From Pseudoalteromonas sp. XMcav2-N (GTDB lineage Bacteria; Pseudomonadota; Gammaproteobacteria; Enterobacterales; Alteromonadaceae): 64,000 nucleotides of DNA. The translations under genes were made by a program, and so were the position numbers. Below, piece after piece: positions 47,559 to 56,126 of the stretch (positions within the stretch are counted from its first letter, which is position 1; every line of letters begins with the position of its first letter). The notes under the pieces were generated by a model that was given only the letters and a program-made list of their open reading frames with translations, ran no database searches and was not told where the DNA came from. Location of the stretch: assembly GCF_024124545.1 (NCBI RefSeq), contig NZ_JAMXSF010000004.1, positions 1 to 64,000 of the forward strand, in the 5' to 3' direction.

Positions 47559-47924
47559 ATGAAATTAATCCGTATGCTGCTCGGCAGTCTGATCTTACTG
47601 TTTGATTTTATCTTTACCCCGCGTAGTAAAAAACGTCCGGCAGATGCGCAGGCGAAGTTGGATGCGCAAACTGCTAAGCTGAAGTTGTATCAGTTCAAGG
47701 GCTGCCCGTTTTGCGTCAAGGTACGCCGCGCCGCTAAGCGCGAAGGGCTGAAGCTGGAAACCCGTGATGCCATGAACAATCAGGTATACCGTCAGGAGCT
47801 GCAAGAGCAGGGTGGTAAAATTAAGGTGCCTTGCCTTCGAATTGAAGAACAAAACCAGGTGACCTGGTTATATGAATCGAACGATATTGTTGCTTACTTA
47901 CAAAAGCTTGAGCAGGCAGCCTGA
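47559..47924 (+). CDS. Membrane-anchored glutaredoxin-like protein
   Basis: A 121-residue protein with an N-terminal hydrophobic segment (LIRMLLGSLILLFDFIF), a charged linker, then a glutaredoxin/GST-N-type thioredoxin fold with the redox motif CPFC (KGCPFCVKVRR) and the cis-Pro in KVPCLRIEE. It would reduce disulfides or glutathionylated proteins at the inner membrane, facing the cytoplasm if the anchor is N-in. It precedes gltX by 100 bp, with a hairpin at 47968-47990 in between. Confidence 0.85.
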   Translation: MKLIRMLLGSLILLFDFIFTPRSKKRPADAQAKLDAQTAKLKLYQFKGCPFCVKVRRAAKREGLKLETRDAMNNQVYRQELQEQGGKIKVPCLRIEEQNQVTWLYESNDIVAYLQKLEQAA

Positions 47925-48024
47925 GCGCGACATCCGTAAACTGCACATCAGCGGTTTGCCCGTACAAGGGGCTATGCTAGCATTAGCCCCATGACCTCAT
48001 TAGACATAATTTAAGAGAAAAAAC

Positions 48025-49512
48025 ATGACTATCCGCACGCGTGTTGCCCCGTCACCGACGGGCGATCCCCATTTAGGCACGGCCTATATTGCGTTATTCA
48101 ACTACTGCTTTGCGAAACAGCAAAACGGTGAATTCGTACTGCGTATCGAAGATACCGATCAGCAACGAAGCACACCTGAATCTGAGCAGGCTATTATGGA
48201 CAGCCTGCGCTGGTTGGGCCTTGAGTGGGATCATGGACCGGATGTGGGCGGCGAGTTTGGCCCTTACCGTCAGTCTGAACGCAGCGATTTATATAAAAAA
48301 TATGCTCATCAGCTGGTGGAAGAAGGCAAGGCGTTTTACTGCTTCGCAACGGCGCAAGAGCTGGACGAAATGCGTGAACAGCAAATGGCGGAAGGCTTGC
48401 GTCCTAAGTATGACGGTCGTGGGCTAAAATTGAGTCAGGAAGAAATTCAGGCAAATCTGGATGCAGGTAAACCATACGTGATCCGTATGATGATCCCCGA
48501 AGAAGGCAGTTTTAAGTTTAACGACTACTTACGCGGTGAGATTGAGATCCCGTGGGAAAACGTTGATATGCAAGTGCTGCTAAAAGCGGACGGGTTTCCG
48601 ACGTATTTCCTGGCCAATGTGGTTGACGATCACCACATGCAGATCAGCCATATCTTCCGTGGTGAAGAGTGGATCAACTCGGCGCCTAAGTTGCTGAAGC
48701 TGTACGAAGACTTTGGCTGGCAAGCACCGGTACTGGGTCACTTACCGTTATTGCGTAACCCTGATAAATCAAAACTGTCAAAACGCAAAAACCCCACTTC
48801 GATTAACTACTACAAAGAAATGGGTTACCTGCCTGAAGCAGTGCTGAACTACCTGGGCCGTATGGGTTGGTCTATGCCGGATGAGCGCGAGAAGTTTACT
48901 CTGGCCGAGATGATTGAACACTTCGACATGAAGCGTGTGTCTCTGGGTGGACCGGTATTTGATATCGATAAGCTGAGCTGGTTGAATGGTCTGTGGATCC
49001 GTGAAGATCTAAGTGATGAGCAACTAATTGAACGCTTCGTTGACTGGAAACTTAATGGTCAGATGCTGGCGCGTGTGTTGCCTGAAGCCAAGACTCGCAT
49101 TAACACTTTGTCAGATCTGGTAGGCCTTGCCGGTCACTTTGTGGGTGGAATTCCTGAGTATGATCCTGCGCTACTGACAGCTGGTAAGGCGGAGGAAGAA
49201 ACGGTACGTCAGGCACTGCAATTTTTCATCTGGGAGCTGGATAAGCTGCGTCAGTGGAACAAGAGTGAAGTCTTTGCGGTGGCTAAATCGGTGGCGACCT
49301 TCCATGAGCTGAAGATCAAAGACTTCCTGGAACCAATCTTCGTTGCCATTACTGGCAAAACCTCATCGACTTCAGTGGTTGATGCCATGGAAATTCTTGG
49401 TTCAGACTTGTCGCGTGCGCGTTTACGTGTGGCACTGAACCACCTGGGTGTGTCTAAGAAACAAGCTAAGAAGCTTGAGAAAGCATACCGCGAATACCCT
49501 AGCATCGGGTAA
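48025..49512 (+). CDS. gltX: Glutamate-tRNA ligase
   Basis: A 495-residue class Ib aminoacyl-tRNA synthetase. The HIGH-type motif reads [14 protein letters not shown], the KMSKS-type motif DKSKLSKRK, and [11 protein letters not shown] is the glutamate-site segment. The second half is the anticodon-binding helical domain. Length fits a discriminating or non-discriminating GluRS. It is followed by a strong terminator shared with the convergent marR gene. Confidence 0.97.
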   Translation: MTIRTRVAPSPTGDPHLGTAYIALFNYCFAKQQNGEFVLRIEDTDQQRSTPESEQAIMDSLRWLGLEWDHGPDVGGEFGPYRQSERSDLYKKYAHQLVEEGKAFYCFATAQELDEMREQQMAEGLRPKYDGRGLKLSQEEIQANLDAGKPYVIRMMIPEEGSFKFNDYLRGEIEIPWENVDMQVLLKADGFPTYFLANVVDDHHMQISHIFRGEEWINSAPKLLKLYEDFGWQAPVLGHLPLLRNPDKSKLSKRKNPTSINYYKEMGYLPEAVLNYLGRMGWSMPDEREKFTLAEMIEHFDMKRVSLGGPVFDIDKLSWLNGLWIREDLSDEQLIERFVDWKLNGQMLARVLPEAKTRINTLSDLVGLAGHFVGGIPEYDPALLTAGKAEEETVRQALQFFIWELDKLRQWNKSEVFAVAKSVATFHELKIKDFLEPIFVAITGKTSSTSVVDAMEILGSDLSRARLRVALNHLGVSKKQAKKLEKAYREYPSIG

Positions 49513-49566
49513 TGAGGTCCTGCCTCATATTAACCCCATAATGTCGGGGCTTAATGATGTGCATGG

Positions 49567-49599
49567 AAAAAAAGGCTGAACTCAGGTTCAGCCTTTTTT
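49567..49599. terminator. Bidirectional terminator between gltX and the MarR gene
   Basis: AGGCTGAAC (49573-49581), loop TCAG, GTTCAGCCT (49586-49594), flanked by six A and by TTTTTT. It serves convergent genes on both strands. Confidence 0.9.
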
Positions 49600-49604
49600 A
49601 TTGC

Positions 49605-50048
49605 CTAATTATCACTGAGCTGGCTACTTAAAAAGGTATCCAGCAGTGCCTTAAGCTGTTGCAGATCTGCCACTGGCATATTGGTCTGTGTCAGCATCTG
49701 CTGGGGAATACAGCTACAGGCGGCCTCCAGTGCTTTACCTGCATCGGTCAGATAGATATGGCACTGGCGTTCATCACGCTCAGAGCGCACCCGTGTCACC
49801 AACTCCTGTTGTGCCAGTCGTTTGAGCAATGGGGTGAGCGTGTTGCTGTTCAGCTGTGCTCGCTTGCCTATCTCTCCTACTAATAACCCGTCCTGTTGCC
49901 ATAGGATCATCAGGACTATGTACTGCGGATAGGTGAGGCCATGGGCTTTCAACAAGGGTTGATAGAGCCGTGTGACCTGACGTGATGCGGCATACAAGCT
50001 AAAACATAGTTGGTTGTCCAGACGCAATTGCGTCGGCTGTTCTTTCAT
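49605..50048 (-). CDS. MarR-family regulator, OhrR-like
   Basis: A 147-residue winged-helix repressor. LRLDNQLCFSLYAASRQVTRLY places one Cys at about residue 15, where the peroxide-sensing Cys of OhrR proteins lies. LTYPQYIVLMILW and SNTLTPLLKRLAQQELVTRVRSERDERQ form the DNA-binding core. It starts 2 bp after the glutathione peroxidase stop on the same strand, so the two form an operon, and it probably represses that operon and is relieved by organic peroxide. ATG 50048 is preferred to the GTG three codons upstream. Confidence 0.87.
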   Translation of the reverse strand: MKEQPTQLRLDNQLCFSLYAASRQVTRLYQPLLKAHGLTYPQYIVLMILWQQDGLLVGEIGKRAQLNSNTLTPLLKRLAQQELVTRVRSERDERQCHIYLTDAGKALEAACSCIPQQMLTQTNMPVADLQQLKALLDTFLSSQLSDN

Positions 50049-50049
50049 C

Positions 50050-50532
50050 TTATGCACTTAATGCTTTTTCAATATCTTTGCTTATTTTCTCAGGTTTTGT
50101 GGTCGGCGCATAGCGTACCAGTGGCTGACCGTCTTTACCCAGCAAAAACTTGGTGAAGTTCCACTTGATTTTGTTACCGAACAAACCGGGCAGGGCGTCT
50201 TTCAGGTAGCCATACAATGGATGGGCATTGTCTCCATTGACTTCAATTTTCTCCATCATCTGAAAATCAACCCCGTAGTTTATCAGACAGCCTTGTTGTA
50301 TCTCAGTAGCACTGCCAGGCTCCTGTTGACCAAACTGGTTACAGGGAAAGCCTATAATGACCAGGCCTTGGTTTGCATATTGGTCATGCAGTGCCTGAAG
50401 TCCTTCGTACTGAGGCGTAAGCCCGCACTGACTGGCGGTATTCACAACCAGCACGACCTTGCCCTGCAGGCTGCTAAATTCAAAAGGCTGTCCTTGCAAT
50501 GTATTAGCACTGAACTCGTATAGTTTGGTCAT
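50050..50532 (-). CDS. Glutathione peroxidase
   Basis: A 160-residue thiol peroxidase of the GPx family. The active-site loop is VNTASQCGLTPQYEGLQ with peroxidatic Cys (no selenocysteine codon), GFPCNQFGQQEPGS provides the Gln and the resolving-type Cys, and WNFTKFLLGKDG supplies Trp and Asn. It reduces lipid or organic hydroperoxides, usually with thioredoxin in bacteria. The frame is open 21 codons further upstream, but ATG 50532 has AAGAGA 8 nt upstream and the family N-terminus. It is the first gene of the operon with the OhrR-like regulator. Confidence 0.93.
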   Translation of the reverse strand: MTKLYEFSANTLQGQPFEFSSLQGKVVLVVNTASQCGLTPQYEGLQALHDQYANQGLVIIGFPCNQFGQQEPGSATEIQQGCLINYGVDFQMMEKIEVNGDNAHPLYGYLKDALPGLFGNKIKWNFTKFLLGKDGQPLVRYAPTTKPEKISKDIEKALSA

Positions 50533-50616
50533 TTTAAATCTCTTGTGATTATGTCGTGTGCGATTTAATTTAGTATAACACCGCGAAGAGATCAAGTTTT
50601 ATCCGGCCGGATTTCC

Positions 50617-51492
50617 TTAGTCAATCGATGTATTAAAGCGATCTAACAGAAAATCAATGAGTAAGCGCACTCGATACGGCATCAAATCTTTACGAGGGTA
50701 AACCAGCCAGGAGGCATTGTCCGTGACCTGGAACTCATCCAGCAGGGTGAGCAGCGCGCCCGAAGCAAGATGCGGTTCAACAATATCGCGCGCCAGGTGT
50801 GAAATGCCAAGACCATGCAGGCAGGCCTGCAATAAAGCGTGAGGGTGATTGGTCCGCCAGTTCCCGCTGACTTTGACTTCTTCAATGTTGTCGTCGATGG
50901 CAAAACGCCAGCGGTTATTAGCTGCCAGCAGGCAGTTGTGCTGACTCAGCTGATGGGGGTGTGTGGGGGCCGGGTGTTTGGTGAGATAGTCGGGGCTGGC
51001 AACCAGGGTCATGGGTCTGGGGGTCAGTTTTCGGGCTATCAGGCTGGAGTCGCGCATTCGGCCAAAGCGAATGGCCAGGTCAAAGCCATCCTCAACCAAA
51101 TCGACATTACGGTTATTAAAATCAATTTCTACGGTGACTTCCGGGTATTGCAGGCAAAACTCAGCGATCACCGGGGCGACGCTGTTGGCCACAAAATCTC
51201 CGGCACCGGTAATACGTATGTGCCCTTTGGGGATCTGCTGACCACCGAGCAGCTGATCGTTGGCCTCGCTAAGCTCCTGCTGGATCAGCTTAAGCTTGGC
51301 GGCATAGTGCTTGCCCGCATCGGTAAGGTTAATACTGCGTGTTGTGCGTTGCAGTAATAAGGTGCCCAGCCGTTGTTCCAGCTGCTGGATCTGACGACTG
51401 ACATGAGAGGTTGATACATCCAGCGCCTGTGCGGCTCGACTAAAGCTGCCATGTTCAACAACGGCGAGAAAAATATCCAAACCCTGCCACAT
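50617..51492 (-). CDS. LysR-family transcriptional regulator
   Basis: A 291-residue LysR-type regulator with the N-terminal helix-turn-helix (FLAVVEHGSFSRAAQALDVSTSHVSRQIQQLEQRLG) and a C-terminal co-inducer domain (VEIDFNNRNVDLVEDGFDLAIRFG). Its closest look is the AaeR/PA0477-like group that often controls a neighbouring oxidoreductase. It is divergent from the alcohol dehydrogenase gene, with 152 bp between the starts, which suggests that it regulates that gene. Confidence 0.93.
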   Translation of the reverse strand: MWQGLDIFLAVVEHGSFSRAAQALDVSTSHVSRQIQQLEQRLGTLLLQRTTRSINLTDAGKHYAAKLKLIQQELSEANDQLLGGQQIPKGHIRITGAGDFVANSVAPVIAEFCLQYPEVTVEIDFNNRNVDLVEDGFDLAIRFGRMRDSSLIARKLTPRPMTLVASPDYLTKHPAPTHPHQLSQHNCLLAANNRWRFAIDDNIEEVKVSGNWRTNHPHALLQACLHGLGISHLARDIVEPHLASGALLTLLDEFQVTDNASWLVYPRKDLMPYRVRLLIDFLLDRFNTSID

Positions 51493-51644
51493 TTTTATCT
51501 CTCCAGTGCAAGTAATTCAAATATAATATTTACATTGTTGCTGTATGGCAAAATTAATTTGCCTGCTAACTAATGATCATCACAGACGGGCAAGCTAGAC
51601 TGAGGGTCGTTTCATATCGAGTCACAAATTAACAGGAACAGAGC

Positions 51645-52799
51645 ATGTTGAATTTCAGTTTTCACAATCCAACGCAGATCCTATTCGGAGAAGGTCAGAT
51701 AGGGGCGATGTCTGACAGCATTCCTGCGGATGCCAAAGTGTTAGTCATTTATGGCGGCGGCAGTATTAAAAGTAACGGGATTTACCAACAGGTGAGCGAT
51801 GCATTGGCCAATCATAGCTGGGGAGAGTTTAGCGGTATTGAACCTAACCCCAGCTATCAGACCTGTATGCAGGCGGTAGAGTTGATCCGTCAGGAAGGCT
51901 ATACCTATTTGCTGGCTGTGGGCGGTGGCTCGGTCATTGATGGTAGCAAGTTCATTGCTGCGGCGGCTGAGTTTGATGGTGAGCCATGGGATATTCTTGC
52001 CAAAGGCGCTGAAATAAAGTCTGCACTGGACTTGGGTGTTGTATTAACCCTGCCTGCAACTGGCTCGGAGTCGAACAGCTTCAGTGTGGTATCCAACAAA
52101 GAAACTAATGACAAACTGCCATTTGCTTCGCCTAAGGTGCAGCCCAAGTTTGCGGTATTGGATCCTCAGGTCATGGCCTCATTGCCTGAGCGCCAGCTTA
52201 TCAATGGCGTGGTCGACCCGTTTGTCCACGTCATGGAGCAATACCTGACTTACCCCATTGATGCAAAAGTGCAGGACCGGTTTGCCGAGGGCCTGTTGCT
52301 GACGTTGATGGAAGAAGGGCCTAAGTTGTTCTCTGAGCAAGTGGATTATAAAGTCCGTGCCAATGTTATGTGGTCAGCAACCATGGCACTTAATGGCCTG
52401 ATTGGTTCTGGTGTGCCACAGGACTGGGGTACGCATATGATTGGTCATGAACTGACCGCGGTTTACGGCTTAGATCATGCTCAGACACTGGCGGTTGTGT
52501 TACCACGCATGATGCATGAACAGCGCGATGCAAAGCGCGGCAAACTGCTACAATACGCCGAGCGTGTTATGGGGTTAGAAATCGGCGATGAAGATCAGGC
52601 CATTGAGCAGGCCATTGAGAAAACCGAAGCCTTTTTCCAGTCTCTGGGCATGAAAACCCGCCTGAGTGAGTACGGTGTTGGTGCAGAAGCTCCGGACAAA
52701 ATCGTGGCACAGCTTGAACGTCACGGCATGGTTGCCCTGGGTGAACATCAACAGGTTGATCTGACTAAATCACGCGCCATCTTGCAAGCGTGTCTGTAA
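51645..52799 (+). CDS. Iron-containing alcohol dehydrogenase, YqhD-like aldehyde reductase
   Basis: A 384-residue NADPH-dependent group III dehydrogenase. The N-terminus MLNFSFHNPTQILFGEGQI, the nucleotide-binding GGGSVIDGSKFIAAA, and metal-ligand segments VDPFVHVMEQYLT, HMIGHELTAVYGLDHAQT agree with YqhD, which reduces many toxic aldehydes including those from lipid peroxidation. In E. coli it is controlled by a divergent AraC-type regulator; here the divergent gene is LysR-type. Confidence 0.93.
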   Translation: MLNFSFHNPTQILFGEGQIGAMSDSIPADAKVLVIYGGGSIKSNGIYQQVSDALANHSWGEFSGIEPNPSYQTCMQAVELIRQEGYTYLLAVGGGSVIDGSKFIAAAAEFDGEPWDILAKGAEIKSALDLGVVLTLPATGSESNSFSVVSNKETNDKLPFASPKVQPKFAVLDPQVMASLPERQLINGVVDPFVHVMEQYLTYPIDAKVQDRFAEGLLLTLMEEGPKLFSEQVDYKVRANVMWSATMALNGLIGSGVPQDWGTHMIGHELTAVYGLDHAQTLAVVLPRMMHEQRDAKRGKLLQYAERVMGLEIGDEDQAIEQAIEKTEAFFQSLGMKTRLSEYGVGAEAPDKIVAQLERHGMVALGEHQQVDLTKSRAILQACL

Positions 52800-52912
52800 G
52801 GTTAATCTCACAGTTTGGGGCGGTGAGCGCAAATCATCGCCCTGTCTTCACGTATTTTACCTGCCTGTGATACTCTGCGAAGGTTAAAAGCAAAATCACT
52901 CGGGGTAATAAA

Positions 52913-53557
52913 ATGGCAACTAAAGTTTGGGATGGATTCATACGTGGCTTTCATTGGTTACTTGTCATCGGTATCGCTGTGCTGTATTTCAGCGGTGAGG
53001 AAGGCTGGCTGGAGATCCACTTTGTAACCGGATATGTGTTACTGGCGCTCATGGCAACACGTTTGATCTGGGGGATCATCGGCAGTCAGACGGCAAAACT
53101 CAGTAGCTTATTCCATTCACCTAAAGCGATTTTGGCTTCGTTAAAATCGTCAGCGTCCTATGTCGGTCATAACCCGGCCGGCAGCCTGATGGTACTTGCC
53201 TTTTTTGTCTTAATCAGTGTGCAGCTCATTTCTGGTTTGTTTACGACGGATGATATTCTGGTAGAAGGACCGCTGGTGGCGCATGTCCCTTACAGCTGGG
53301 CCGAGCTTGCCGGGGATATTCATCATACCAATATCGATATTTTATTGATTGCCATTGCTGTTCACATTAGTGCGATTGTGATTTACCGATTGAGAGGCAA
53401 GAACCTGGTTAAGCCATTGCTGACGGGCAAAACAGCAGAGTCTGTATCATCTGCGCCTACTATGCGCAGTGGTCTTATCGCCTATGTGATTTTTGTCGTG
53501 CTGAGCGCTGTGTTGTTGTTCACATGGGGCTATGAGCCACTGATGGCGTTATTTTAA
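52913..53557 (+). CDS. Cytochrome b561 family protein
   Basis: A 214-residue integral membrane protein. RGFHWLLVIGIAVLYFSGEE and EIHFVTGYVLLALMATRLIWG carry the first haem-ligating His residues (HW and the H in EIH); later helices have IHHTNIDILLIAIAVHISAIV with further His. It has four to five spans. This is the prokaryotic cytochrome b561/NiFe-hydrogenase type b domain that passes electrons at the membrane to periplasmic partners. No partner cytochrome gene is adjacent. Confidence 0.9.
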   Translation: MATKVWDGFIRGFHWLLVIGIAVLYFSGEEGWLEIHFVTGYVLLALMATRLIWGIIGSQTAKLSSLFHSPKAILASLKSSASYVGHNPAGSLMVLAFFVLISVQLISGLFTTDDILVEGPLVAHVPYSWAELAGDIHHTNIDILLIAIAVHISAIVIYRLRGKNLVKPLLTGKTAESVSSAPTMRSGLIAYVIFVVLSAVLLFTWGYEPLMALF

Positions 53558-53692
53558 TTTAGTTAAGTTACTGCAAAGGCTAAACTTTTAATAACTTAAA
53601 GCGTCCTTTTCAGGAAAGTTAAACAGATATGACCTCTCAGAGTCATAATTCTGCTAACATAGCGCGGTTTTAAAGCAATACAGAAGTGAATT

Positions 53693-54385
53693 ATGCTAAC
53701 TCCTTATTACCAGCAAGAAATGGATAGCGTGGCGATTAGCCGCGAGCAGGCCAGCCAGTTTGCTAAACTGGTGGCGGATGACTTTAACCCTTTGCACGAT
53801 GTCGATGCTAAGAAATTCTGTGTACCGGGTGACTTGCTGTTCTCGTTAGTGCTTGAACGCTACGGTGTAAGTGAGAATATGCACTTTGACTTTGTAGGCA
53901 TGGTGGATGAAACCAGTCGCCTGCAATTTCCACCACTGAGCGATGCCTTTGATATCACCTCAGAGGATAAGGTCATGCTGTCTGTAAAGCGAGATGGTGG
54001 GCGCAAGCAATGCGAAAGTTTGACCACTAGCCTGATCAGAAACTACGTCGAGTTCTCTGGCACCACCTTTCCTCATGTGATTATTCCACTGATGGCAAAG
54101 CAGGATGTGATGATTAATCCGGCACGCCCTATGGTGATCTATGAGTCTATGTCCATCCACCTGGACAGACTCGATATTGAAGAAGTGGCACTTCAGCCTG
54201 CAGAGCCTGAGTTTACCTATGACGGCAAGCGCGGAAAAATCGTGCTGCGATTCAACCTGTTCCATGGCGATGAGCAAGTTGGCCAGGGCGAGAAACATAT
54301 GGTGGTTGCAGGCGTGCGTGAATATTGTCAGGAAGCCGTAGATAAGCTGATTGAGTATTACAACGAGCGTAAAGCGACCTTATAA
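53693..54385 (+). CDS. DUF3581 protein
   Basis: A 230-residue soluble protein with MLTPYYQQEMDSVAISREQA at the start and DFNPLHDVDAKKFCVPGDLLFSLVL near residues 30-54, a segment that resembles the hydratase-type hot-dog motif (D-x-N-P-x-H). This fits the DUF3581 family, which is confined to gammaproteobacteria and has no known function. It has its own upstream region of about 135 bp and a strong terminator behind it. Confidence 0.83.
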   Translation: MLTPYYQQEMDSVAISREQASQFAKLVADDFNPLHDVDAKKFCVPGDLLFSLVLERYGVSENMHFDFVGMVDETSRLQFPPLSDAFDITSEDKVMLSVKRDGGRKQCESLTTSLIRNYVEFSGTTFPHVIIPLMAKQDVMINPARPMVIYESMSIHLDRLDIEEVALQPAEPEFTYDGKRGKIVLRFNLFHGDEQVGQGEKHMVVAGVREYCQEAVDKLIEYYNERKATL

Positions 54386-54412
54386 TCTCGCTCGACAAGG
54401 CACAAACAAAAT

Positions 54413-54438
54413 AAAAAGCCCGCTGCTGCGGGCTTTTT
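54413..54438 (+). terminator. Intrinsic terminator after the DUF3581 gene
   Basis: AAAAAGCCCGC (54413-54423), loop TGCT, GCGGGCTTTTT (54428-54438). It is symmetrical and so could work in both directions. Confidence 0.9.
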
Positions 54439-54451
54439 GCTATGGGAGCTT

Positions 54452-54624
54452 ATACCAATTTCACTTCATACATGTTCAATTTGAGGGAGCAAATATGACG
54501 CTAACGGCGTTAAAAATTTCTTATTTAGAACCTTTACCTAAGGTATAAGTTCGCAAATTTTCGCCTGGTTATCGACCCTATTTTCTCGCCTCAAAATTGC
54601 ACACTTAATTAAGCAAATTGGTAT
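54452..54624 (+). repeat. MITE-like element, copy C
   Basis: A 173-bp segment with perfect 10-bp terminal inverted repeats (ATACCAATTT 54452-54461, AAATTGGTAT 54615-54624). It is the same element as copy A in opposite orientation, lacking its central block of about 48 bp. It carries a 17-codon frame at 54495-54548 (MTLTALKISYLEPLPKV) with GGGAG 6 nt upstream. The last base of the element is also the last base of the porin stop codon on the minus strand. Confidence 0.85.
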
Positions 54625-55802
54625 TAAAAAACATATTTCACGGAGAATTGCAGTCGGTCCAGGTCCCCTTTGGCACCGCTTTCGGTTTCGCGGGTTGCGA
54701 CCTTATATTCTGCGCCAAAAGTCAGTTTCTTCACTGGCGAGTAAAGAATGTTTGCGCTATAGCTGGTGGTGGACTCTGTAGGATCTACGGTGACGCCTAA
54801 GAGATCTTTGTCATTGTCTGCAGAGAAGAACGAATAAAGGAACGTAGAGCGCCATTGTGGGTTCCAGTAATGCTGGTATGCAACAAAGCCTGACGTCGAG
54901 TCAATCGCGTGTAACGCTTGGCCATCATAGACTGCACCATGTGCCGCATTGAGACCCACATAACGACCTAACCCCTGACCCTGAGTCAGCATAAATTTAA
55001 GGTTATTCTTACCAAAGTTGACCCGACCAGACGCGCTGATGCCGAAAGAGGTTTCGCTTTCATCAGCCGTCGCAACTTTATAGGTCAGCTCACGGCCTAA
55101 CGCGGCGACGACCAGGTGACCCCAGTCCGCTTTATAGGTATAACGGGCGGTAAAGTCGGGCATACTGGCATCATCGGTAACAACACGGGCACCGCCTTCT
55201 GAGGTGATGGTGCTTTCCGGATTTTCTGCCGAGAAGGACCAGTTACCAATTGTGTACTTAGCCATGGCCTGGCGCACGAACACAGTACCATCAGCCGGAC
55301 CGACAAAGTCCAGCGTTTCAGGTAGTGCACCGACGTTCTGGAAGTTGGACCAGGCCTGACCAAACAGCCAGCCTTTATAGGTCACATAGGCTTGACGGAT
55401 CCGAGGAGAGTATGAGTTCGTTACCCGTTCGTTACCGCCTGTAGAAGCGATAAAGTCCAGCTCGATTTTGGTTTGAATACTGCTGCCGTCATCCAGCTTA
55501 GTATCCGTTGCAAAGTTAAATCGAGACTGGCGAGCATGCATGTCAAATACCGCATCTTTGGGCTCGCCACCACTGACCGGCGTTGTGCCAGGGACGTAGA
55601 AATCTCGACCAATGTGCTGAGAGGGCAAGCTGCCATCGGAAAAATCGCTCCAGATGGCATCAAGTTTTATATAACCACCATATTTTACTTCGGTACTACC
55701 CAGTTCTGCTGCGTTAACATTGGAAATGAGCAGGCCACTTAGTAATGCACTTTGCACAGCAAGGGCGCTGAGCGTTAAATGATTTTTTTTTGCTGTTGTC
55801 AT
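54624..55802 (-). CDS. Outer membrane porin, DcaP-like
   Basis: A 392-residue outer-membrane beta-barrel. The signal peptide ends at NVNAA (about 32), followed by ELGSTEVKYGGYIKLDAIWSD and later HARQSRFNFATDTKLDDGS and RQAYVTYKGWLFGQAWSNF, typical of DcaP trimeric porins, which pass dicarboxylates and other anionic compounds. The chain ends with Phe (SVKYVF), as required for BAM. The stop codon touches the right end of MITE-like copy C, so its 3' untranslated region is the element itself. It is divergent from acs. Confidence 0.87.
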   Translation of the reverse strand: MTTAKKNHLTLSALAVQSALLSGLLISNVNAAELGSTEVKYGGYIKLDAIWSDFSDGSLPSQHIGRDFYVPGTTPVSGGEPKDAVFDMHARQSRFNFATDTKLDDGSSIQTKIELDFIASTGGNERVTNSYSPRIRQAYVTYKGWLFGQAWSNFQNVGALPETLDFVGPADGTVFVRQAMAKYTIGNWSFSAENPESTITSEGGARVVTDDASMPDFTARYTYKADWGHLVVAALGRELTYKVATADESETSFGISASGRVNFGKNNLKFMLTQGQGLGRYVGLNAAHGAVYDGQALHAIDSTSGFVAYQHYWNPQWRSTFLYSFFSADNDKDLLGVTVDPTESTTSYSANILYSPVKKLTFGAEYKVATRETESGAKGDLDRLQFSVKYVF

Positions 55803-55929
55803 AGTTGAATTCCTGTTTGCATTGCTCCGGGTTGCGCAGACATACCCCGGCGGAGATCAGCGAATGTGCCTCTTACCCTTCAATGTTGTTGATGGCGGCT
55901 TTTTACTCAATTAACCTTTGGTCTATACG

Positions 55930-56051
55930 ACTAAGGTGGGATGGGGATGGAGGAGGCATATGCATTGCGGTACTTGTTACTGGTAGCACACCTTAAGAAG
56001 GAGCACTCTTATCTACTATGTTTGCAATATGGGTGCAAGTACAACTAAGGT
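55930..56051. promoter_or_regulatory. Repeated ACTAAGGT motifs between the porin gene and acs
   Basis: ACTAAGGT occurs at 55930-55937 and again at 56044-56051 (both in an ATACGACTAAGGT- or ACAACTAAGGT-like setting), with an inverted near-copy ACCTTAAG at 55990-55997. The 324-bp region 55803-56126 contains no other gene that I can support. The motifs could bind the response regulator encoded behind acs; this is inferred. Confidence 0.4.
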
Positions 56052-56126
56052 CTAATACTTAATATAAAAAGAGTGGGCGATCCTTGGTGCATCGCCGTCT
56101 GGCCAAAAATCAACATGGAGATGACT

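Noticed and set aside
47968..47990. Hairpin GGGGCTA/TAGCCCC between the glutaredoxin-like gene and gltX, considered as a terminator
   Set aside because: There is no T tract on either side, so termination cannot be supported; it may only be a leader structure.
54351..54548. A 65-codon frame crossing the DUF3581 gene end, its terminator and the repeat element
   Set aside because: The real signal is only the last 17 codons inside the element; the longer frame runs through the preceding gene in another frame and through a terminator.
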